Origin: Gallibacterium faecale
GTDB lineage: Bacteria; Pseudomonadota; Gammaproteobacteria; Enterobacterales; Pasteurellaceae
Reading direction: 5' to 3'
DNA: 5,093 bases
Assembly (NCBI RefSeq): GCF_027920745.1
Contig: NZ_JAQIBB010000005.1
Coordinates: 1-5,093 of the forward strand
Each line of letters opens with the position of its first letter. Position 1 is the stretch's first letter. Shown here piece by piece: positions 4,898 through 5,093 of this stretch. Under the pieces are notes generated by a model that did no database searches, was not told the origin of the DNA, and was given only the letters and a program-made list of their open reading frames with translations. Both the position numbers and the translations under genes were made by a program.

Positions 4898-5093
4898 ATG
4901 TTTTTATTCACGCTTATTTATCGCTTTGTTCGGTATTTGTTACTACGAAAAAAACTCAAAAAGTTTTTTCTACAAGAGCAAGATATTTTAGTTAATGCGT
5001 CTATTGTAAAAGGTATTAATCCTACTCAAGTTAAATACAATATTCTTGCTTTTGAAACTTTTCGTAAGGAGATTGGTATTTCTAAAGGTGAAA
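4898..5093 (+). CDS. N-terminal part of a hypothetical protein, 3' truncated by window edge
   Basis: The ATG at 4898 has a good ribosome site (GAGGG, 4887-4891, 6 nt spacing). The frame stays open for 65 codons to the window end. The protein begins MFLFTLIYRFVRYLLLRKKL, a hydrophobic stretch broken by arginines and followed by a basic patch (KKLKKFF). That fits a membrane anchor or an amphipathic membrane-associated helix. Residues 26-65 are polar and soluble-looking (KGINPTQVKYNILAFETFRK is part of it). The layout of an N-terminal hydrophobic helix plus a lysine/phenylalanine patch is reminiscent of the preceding 178-aa protein, though I see no clear sequence similarity. The 84-bp spacing on the same strand allows co-transcription from the promoter at 4194. 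Family unknown. Confidence 0.65.
   Translation, partial: MFLFTLIYRFVRYLLLRKKLKKFFLQEQDILVNASIVKGINPTQVKYNILAFETFRKEIGISKGE

Overview
The window is AT-rich (roughly one third G+C by eye) and bacterial. Gene starts carry standard purine-rich ribosome binding sites. The one confidently recognised gene encodes an E. coli TopB-like DNA topoisomerase III. Three things together suggest the backbone or accessory region of a plasmid or integrative conjugative element from a low-GC gammaproteobacterium: a topB gene coupled to a very small possible DNA-binding protein, iteron-like 24-bp repeats next to a truncated gene end, and several short genes of unknown function. No conjugation, partition or integrase gene is visible, so the mobile-element reading is inference. 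The sequence does not allow a species to be named.

Left part (1-405): the last 27 codons of an unidentified plus-strand gene end at 84. Three 24-bp-spaced iteron-like repeats (85-156) follow directly, then a small GC-richer hairpin. Next is a 36-bp tandem repeat array (292-386), itself built from a 9-bp CAGTGG motif, which ends just before the ribosome binding site of the next gene. Stretch 85-405 holds no convincing gene.

Middle (406-3709): a 138-aa orphan gene (plus) converges on a 228-aa orphan gene (minus); they overlap by 4 bp at their stop codons. The minus gene diverges from a tight two-gene unit: a 61-aa possible ribbon-helix-helix protein and, 6 bp downstream, topB (628 aa). All TopB catalytic motifs are present, so this is the functional anchor of the window, probably resolving replication or transfer intermediates of the element.

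Right part (3710-5093): a 567-bp gene-poor stretch is dense in structure. Several nested stems lie at 3745-3878, and a 24-bp hairpin at 3941-3993 has G-U pairs that indicate plus-strand RNA. Two tiny ORFs are marginal. A pair of 14-bp direct repeats lies upstream of a good sigma70-type promoter whose -10 sits inside an 18-bp inverted repeat. That promoter/operator-like block precedes a 178-aa protein with a membrane segment at each end. It is followed after 84 bp by the start of another gene, cut by the window edge, with a hydrophobic-basic N-terminus. The right part is the most likely place for an undescribed regulated membrane module, but no function can be assigned from sequence alone.
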